23,923 bases of DNA from Lachnospiraceae bacterium (GTDB lineage: Bacteria > Bacillota > Clostridia > Lachnospirales > Lachnospiraceae): contig CAAHDV010000001.1 in NCBI GenBank assembly GCA_900770535.1, forward strand, positions 1 through 23,923, read 5' to 3'. Positions 21,367 through 23,923 of this stretch are shown one piece after another. Under the pieces are notes generated by a model. That model was not told where the DNA came from and made no database searches. It saw only the letters and a program-made list of their open reading frames with translations. The number at the start of each line of letters is the position of its first letter. The first letter of the stretch is position 1. The position numbers were made by a program, and so were the translations under genes.

Positions 21367-21867
21367 ATGAACATTGTATTATTTGAGCCGGAAATGCCGA
21401 TGAATACCGGCAATATCGGCCGGACCTGTGTGGCCACCAACACCCGCCTGCACCTGATTGAGCCGCTGGGTTTTAAGCTGAATGAAAAGGCGGTAAAGCG
21501 TGCCGGACTTGACTACTGGGACAAGCTGGATGTCACCGTATATTCGGACTTTCAGGATTTCCTGGACCGCAACCCGGGGGCGAAGATCTATATGGCCACC
21601 ACCAAGGCACCGAAAACCTACACCGATGTGGAGTACGAGCCGGACTGCTACATTATGTTTGGCAAGGAGAGTGCCGGAATCCCGGAAGAGATTCTGGTGG
21701 AGCACAAGGAAAACTGCGTGCGCATTCCCATGTGGGGTGATATCCGTTCTTTAAATCTTTCCAATTCCGTGGCCATTGTGCTGTATGAGGCACTGCGCCA
21801 GAATGGATTTGAGAAGATGAACATGGAAGGGCATCTGCACCGGCTGCACTGGAAAGATGAAGTGTAA
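21367..21867 (+). CDS. trmL: tRNA (cytidine(34)-2'-O)-methyltransferase TrmL
   Basis: A 166-residue SPOUT methyltransferase of normal TrmL size. It carries MNIVLFEPEMPMNTGNIGRTC at the N-terminus (MNIVLFEPEMP, MNTGNIGRTC), IEPLGFKLNEKAVKRAGLDYW in the middle, and the trefoil-knot SAM site FGKESAGIPEEIL plus IPMWGDIRSLNLSNSVAIVL. The enzyme adds a 2'-O-methyl to the wobble base of certain leucine tRNAs. It is the last gene of the regulator-aminotransferase operon and is followed by a strong terminator. A tRNA-Leu(TAA) gene lies 1.8 kb downstream, which is probably coincidence. Confidence 0.95.
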   Translation: MNIVLFEPEMPMNTGNIGRTCVATNTRLHLIEPLGFKLNEKAVKRAGLDYWDKLDVTVYSDFQDFLDRNPGAKIYMATTKAPKTYTDVEYEPDCYIMFGKESAGIPEEILVEHKENCVRIPMWGDIRSLNLSNSVAIVLYEALRQNGFEKMNMEGHLHRLHWKDEV

Positions 21868-21883
21868 AAGTGAAAATAGAAGT

Positions 21884-21925
21884 AAAGAGAAGGCGTCTGT
21901 CAGCAACAGATGCCTTCTCTTTTTT
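21884..21925 (+). terminator. Terminator of the trmL operon
   Basis: A 17-bp stem with G-T pairing: 21884-21900 (AAAGAGAAGGCGTCTGT) against 21906-21922, loop CAGCA, followed by TTTTT. Confidence 0.93.
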
Positions 21926-21938
21926 ATATGATAGGAAA

Positions 21939-21956
21939 TTCCTCCACTCGGAGGAA
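21939..21956. repeat. Small hairpin at the start of the insertion region
   Basis: TTCCTCC (21939-21945), ACTC loop, GGAGGAA (21950-21956). It lies between two unrelated terminators and has no T-run; it may be part of the junction of the mobile-element region. Confidence 0.4.
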
Positions 21957-21963
21957 ACCATAC

Positions 21964-21989
21964 TAAAAATGCCCGCTTTTATGCGGGCA
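21964..21989 (-). terminator. Terminator of the 62-residue gene
   Basis: TGCCCGC (21970-21976), TTTTAT loop, GCGGGCA (21983-21989). On the minus strand it is followed by ATTTTTAG, and it lies 15 bases after that gene's stop. Confidence 0.85.
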
Positions 21990-22003
21990 CCAAAACAAGA
22001 CGA

Positions 22004-22192
22004 TTACTGAAAGAAGTCGATATAGAAACCTTCTTCGGGTTCTTCGCCATCCCAGTCATCATCTTCAGTTAAAAAATAGTGCATATCCAAAAGATCAGCA
22101 TCCGACATACTCTTCACAAGTTTTGCGGTCATACCTTCTGGTGGATTTTGGATGTATTTGTTACGGAGTTCCTCTAAAGCTTTTTTATCCAT
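22004..22192 (-). CDS. Small acidic hypothetical protein downstream of the transposase
   Basis: A 62-residue protein with the motifs RNKYIQNPPEGMTAKLV, SMSDADLLDMHYFL and a very acidic end (EDDDWDGEEPEEGFYIDFFQ). It has no Cys and no membrane segment. I do not recognise a named family, though the NPPEGMT/DLLDMHYF pattern looks like a conserved small protein. GGGAGG lies about ten bases before the ATG and is partly held in a hairpin with 22235-22243. It runs co-directionally behind the IS91-type transposase, has similarly low GC compared with the host genes, and ends in its own terminator, so it may be a passenger of the element or a bystander gene. Confidence 0.75.
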   Translation of the reverse strand: MDKKALEELRNKYIQNPPEGMTAKLVKSMSDADLLDMHYFLTEDDDWDGEEPEEGFYIDFFQ

Positions 22193-22205
22193 GATTTATG
22201 ATGCC

Positions 22206-22243
22206 TCCCGTCTGTTGATAAATACAGTATGAAGCAGACGGGA
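22206..22243 (-). promoter_or_regulatory. Hairpin between transposase and small gene, overlapping the latter's ribosome site
   Basis: TCCCGTCTG (22206-22214) pairs with CAGACGGGA (22235-22243), loop 20 bases. On the minus strand the distal arm CAGACGGGA runs into GGGAGG, the Shine-Dalgarno of the 62-residue gene. It may block that gene in read-through transcripts, or belong to the origin end of the IS. Confidence 0.6.
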
Positions 22244-22250
22244 AGAGAAA

Positions 22251-23396
22251 TCAAGCGGAACGGCATTTAAATTTGGCCAAGGTCCTTTCGTACATTTCTT
22301 CCAGAGGAATCCGTTTGTGATTGAAATAAAGATCAGTCAGAGTCATACCAATCTTGCAGTTAGGGCAGCAAAGAGGATCATATCCAAAGGACAGAGCGAT
22401 GTTATTACGCCATTTTGTAAAACTGCGAATGATGGGCTGTCTGTTTTTCGGAATGGCACGCCTGAGCTTTTTGTCATTGTTCCGGTGTCTGGCATAAAGA
22501 CCATAATAGCGGATCATTTTGTAGTGATGTTCCGGGATGTGCTGGATGAGCAAAGAAATAAAATCCAGCGCAGGGATACATTTTTTAACAAAAGCATTGT
22601 CTTCATGGCGATGATAATGGAAAGTAACATTTTTACCATCATAAGAATCAATGCGGTTTAAGGCAATGACAGGGCGTCCAAGATAGCGGCTGATATATTT
22701 GGTGACTGTTTTAGTATCGCAAAGATTAGGTTTGGCATAGACGTAGAAGCCGTTGGAATCTTTTTTATAAATGGCAGCTTTGATCTTTTTGAAGGATGGT
22801 CCGATCTGTTTTTCCATTTCGTTTAGCAGAGCAGTTTGAAAAGACATACGGAGCAAGGTGTAGTCAAAATGTTTAACAATGCGCCAAAAGCCGTCATCTG
22901 AAAAGCCGCCTTCTGTAACCAGGCAATGGATATGAGGGTTCCATTCAAGAGGACGCCCGAAGGTATGAAGAACACAAATAAAACCAGGGACAAAGTTCCT
23001 GGACATGTTTAACTTGAAAAACATACGAAGAACGACACTGCGTACAGCATGAAACAAGCAGTCAAGAAGAGAACGGTCTTCCAGGAAGAAATGGCGAAGA
23101 TCTTCATCAATAGTAAAGACACAGTGACGGTGAGAGCATTGGATGAGTTGGAAAGCCATGGAGTTGGCTCTGTCCTGGCAATATTTGATGCCGCAAGTTG
23201 GGCAGAACTTGCTTTTGCAACGGAAAGGAACAAATTTAAGGTTACTGCATTTGGGACAGGAATACATTGCACCGCCGAAAGCCGGGTCACCGCAGTTAAT
23301 CATTTTTGTTACGTTATCAATGACAACCTGACGTGGATGCAAGATGTATACCATTTCTTCGTAATGGTCATTAAAAATGTTTTGGAGTATGTTCAT
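22251..23396 (-). mobile_element. IS91-family (HUH, Y2-type) transposase gene
   Basis: A 381-residue transposase from ATG 23396. The N-terminal zinc region has Cys47, 50, 60, 65, 68 and 73 (MYSCPKC, FRCKSKFCPTCGIKYC). The HUH nuclease motif is NPHIHCLV (His155, His157), and the paired tyrosines are in TKYISRYLGRP (Tyr234, Tyr238). A second Cys pair (CCPNC) is near the C-terminus. These proteins move by single-strand rolling-circle-like transposition without terminal inverted repeats or target duplication, so element ends cannot be fixed here. The catalytic residues look intact. An upstream in-frame GTG at 23480 would run through the terminal hairpins and is disfavoured. Neither start has a clear Shine-Dalgarno, suggesting low translation. 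GC is lower than in surrounding genes. Confidence 0.9.
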
Positions 23397-23431
23397 AAGA
23401 TAATTATGACGCAAAAGAAGAAAAAAGAAAA

Positions 23432-23460
23432 CCCCACCCCTCAAGATTGAGGGGCAGGGG
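23432..23460. repeat. Large GC-rich hairpin upstream of the transposase
   Basis: CCCC-A-CCCCTCA (23432-23443) pairs with TGAGGGG-CA-GGGG (23448-23460) around AGAT. It lies 36 bases before the transposase start, where the terminus-type end (terIS) of an IS91 element is expected. Confidence 0.7.
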
Positions 23461-23465
23461 AGTTG

Positions 23466-23486
23466 AAGTGTCGAAGACACTTTTTC
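23466..23486 (+). terminator. Hairpin with T-run on the + strand at the IS right side
   Basis: AAGTGTC (23466-23472), GAA loop, GACACTT (23476-23482) then TTTC. On the + strand it resembles a short terminator; with the neighbouring GC hairpin it forms a pair upstream of the transposase. Confidence 0.45.
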
Positions 23487-23526
23487 GTCTTTGCAAAATA
23501 AAAATTCGAAACACGGAAAAAACCGC

Positions 23527-23558
23527 TTGCTTTTTGGCAGTCCGTATGATAATATAAT
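23527..23558 (+). promoter_or_regulatory. Promoter of the tRNA-Tyr/tRNA-Leu transcript
   Basis: TTGCTT (23527-23532) followed by TAATAT at 17 bases (23550-23555) or TATAAT at 20 bases (23553-23558), about 25 bases before the tRNA-Tyr gene. Confidence 0.55.
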
Positions 23559-23580
23559 TTTTGCTTGTCGAAGCTAGTAT

Positions 23581-23662
23581 GGATGGGTTCCCGAGTGGCC
23601 AAAGGGGGCAGACTGTAAATCTGTTAGCTGTGCTTTCGGTGGTTCGAATCCACCTCCATCCA
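23581..23662 (+). tRNA. tRNA-Tyr (anticodon GTA)
   Basis: An 82-base class-II tRNA. The acceptor GGATGGG pairs with TCCATCC with one G-T; the anticodon loop is ACTGTAAAT with GTA; a long variable arm follows; the T-arm is GGTGG-TTCGAAT-CCACC. Discriminator A. The CCA end is not encoded. Confidence 0.97.
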
Positions 23663-23679
23663 CTTCCTGAAAAGGATAT

Positions 23680-23765
23680 GCCGCAGTGGCGGAACTGGCA
23701 GACGCACAGGACTTAAAATCCTGCGGGACTAATCTCCCGTGCCGGTTCGATTCCGGCCTGCGGCA
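23680..23765 (+). tRNA. tRNA-Leu (anticodon TAA)
   Basis: An 86-base class-II tRNA. The acceptor GCCGCAG pairs with CTGCGGC; the anticodon stem is CAGGA/TCCTG with TAA in the loop; the variable arm is CGGGA..TCCCG; the T-arm is GCCGG-TTCGATT-CCGGC. Discriminator A; CCA not encoded. It lies 17 bases after tRNA-Tyr, in the same transcript. Confidence 0.97.
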
Positions 23766-23772
23766 TTACGTG

Positions 23773-23809
23773 AAAAGGTATTTCTGTATTTACAGAGATA
23801 CCTTTTTTT
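23773..23809 (+). terminator. Terminator of the tRNA transcript
   Basis: AAAAGGTATTTCTGT (23773-23787) pairs with ACAGAGATACCTTTT (from 23792) with one T-G pair, loop ATTT, followed by a run of T. Confidence 0.95.
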
Positions 23810-23846
23810 GTTACGCTGTATACAGAAGAGCAAAATAAATCGAATT

Positions 23847-23923
23847 GTAACTGTTCAGTACCCTCACAGTTACGGGCAAAAATCCATTGAAAATTGCCTT
23901 CGGCAATGGGATTTTTGCCTGCA
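23847..23923. repeat. Compound palindromic intergenic element, cut by window end
   Basis: Two adjacent palindromes. GTAACTGT (23847-23854) pairs with ACAGTTAC (23866-23873) around 11 bases. Right behind it GGCAAAAATCC-ATTG (23875-23889) pairs with CAAT-GGGATTTTTGCC (23904-23919) with one bulged base, and inside this ATTGCC-TTC-GGCAAT (23893-23907) forms an alternative small hairpin. No open frame is present. It has the look of a dispersed palindromic repeat or the end of a small mobile element. Confidence 0.65.

Noticed and set aside
23397..23480. 28-residue N-terminal extension of the transposase from GTG
   Set aside because: It would be translated from the terminal hairpins and gives a residue string unlike the family; the ATG at 23396 matches the expected start.
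21926..23765. Integrative element with tRNA attachment site
   Set aside because: No integrase is present and no direct repeat of the tRNA 3' end is seen; the IS91-type transposase does not use tRNA sites.

Overview
The window looks like a contig from a Gram-positive, Clostridia-type bacterium, most likely a spore-capable gut Lachnospiraceae. The signs are a MecA adaptor, a CwlD-type amidase, an FMN riboswitch in front of a RibU transporter, a DUF1858 protein, a VanW/G5 protein, a HypE-like AIR-synthase C-domain protein, strong AGGAGG ribosome sites and mid-range GC. The genus cannot be fixed from the sequence. Bases 1-24 are sequencing-adapter sequence, so the left edge is an untrimmed contig end rather than genome.

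Layout. Bases 27-1060 hold the C-terminal end of an enolase-superfamily enzyme and a GntR/FCD regulator with a UUCG-loop terminator. Bases 1152-2799 hold a MerR-type HTH/coiled-coil protein with an internal 42-bp tandem repeat, converging on a class-I glutamine-amidotransferase-like hydrolase. Bases 2876-4660 hold a 56-residue 2[4Fe-4S] ferredoxin with its own promoter and terminator, an unexplained GC-rich intergenic island, a DUF1858 protein and mecA. Bases 4813-7368 are the least familiar part: a degenerate Ser/Thr kinase fused to a MinD/ParA-like domain, a second MinD/ParA-like domain in the -1 frame, a 45-residue Cys-rich microprotein and a 97-residue charged protein, packed as an operon.

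Bases 7490-11590 hold three exported or anchored proteins: an SH3/GH18 hydrolase, a metallophosphoesterase lipoprotein and a CwlD-like amidase. Bases 11587-12572 are the FMN riboswitch and ribU. Bases 12715-17067 are a housekeeping run: threonylcarbamoyl-AMP synthase, dCMP deaminase, a B12-binding radical SAM protein and a DEDDh exonuclease. Bases 17152-21867 carry a 35-residue membrane peptide, a VanW/G5 protein, the HypE-like protein, an Lrp regulator translationally coupled to an aminotransferase, and trmL. Bases 21926-23580 are a lower-GC insertion with an IS91-family transposase and a small acidic protein. The window ends with tRNA-Tyr, tRNA-Leu, a strong terminator and a palindromic repeat cut by the edge.

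The best candidate for something undescribed is the kinase/MinD-like operon. Both of its P-loops have lost the catalytic lysine in the same way, the kinase has lost several canonical motif residues, and an A AAA AAG slippery heptamer sits in exactly the right phase to join the two ATPase-like domains into one polypeptide.
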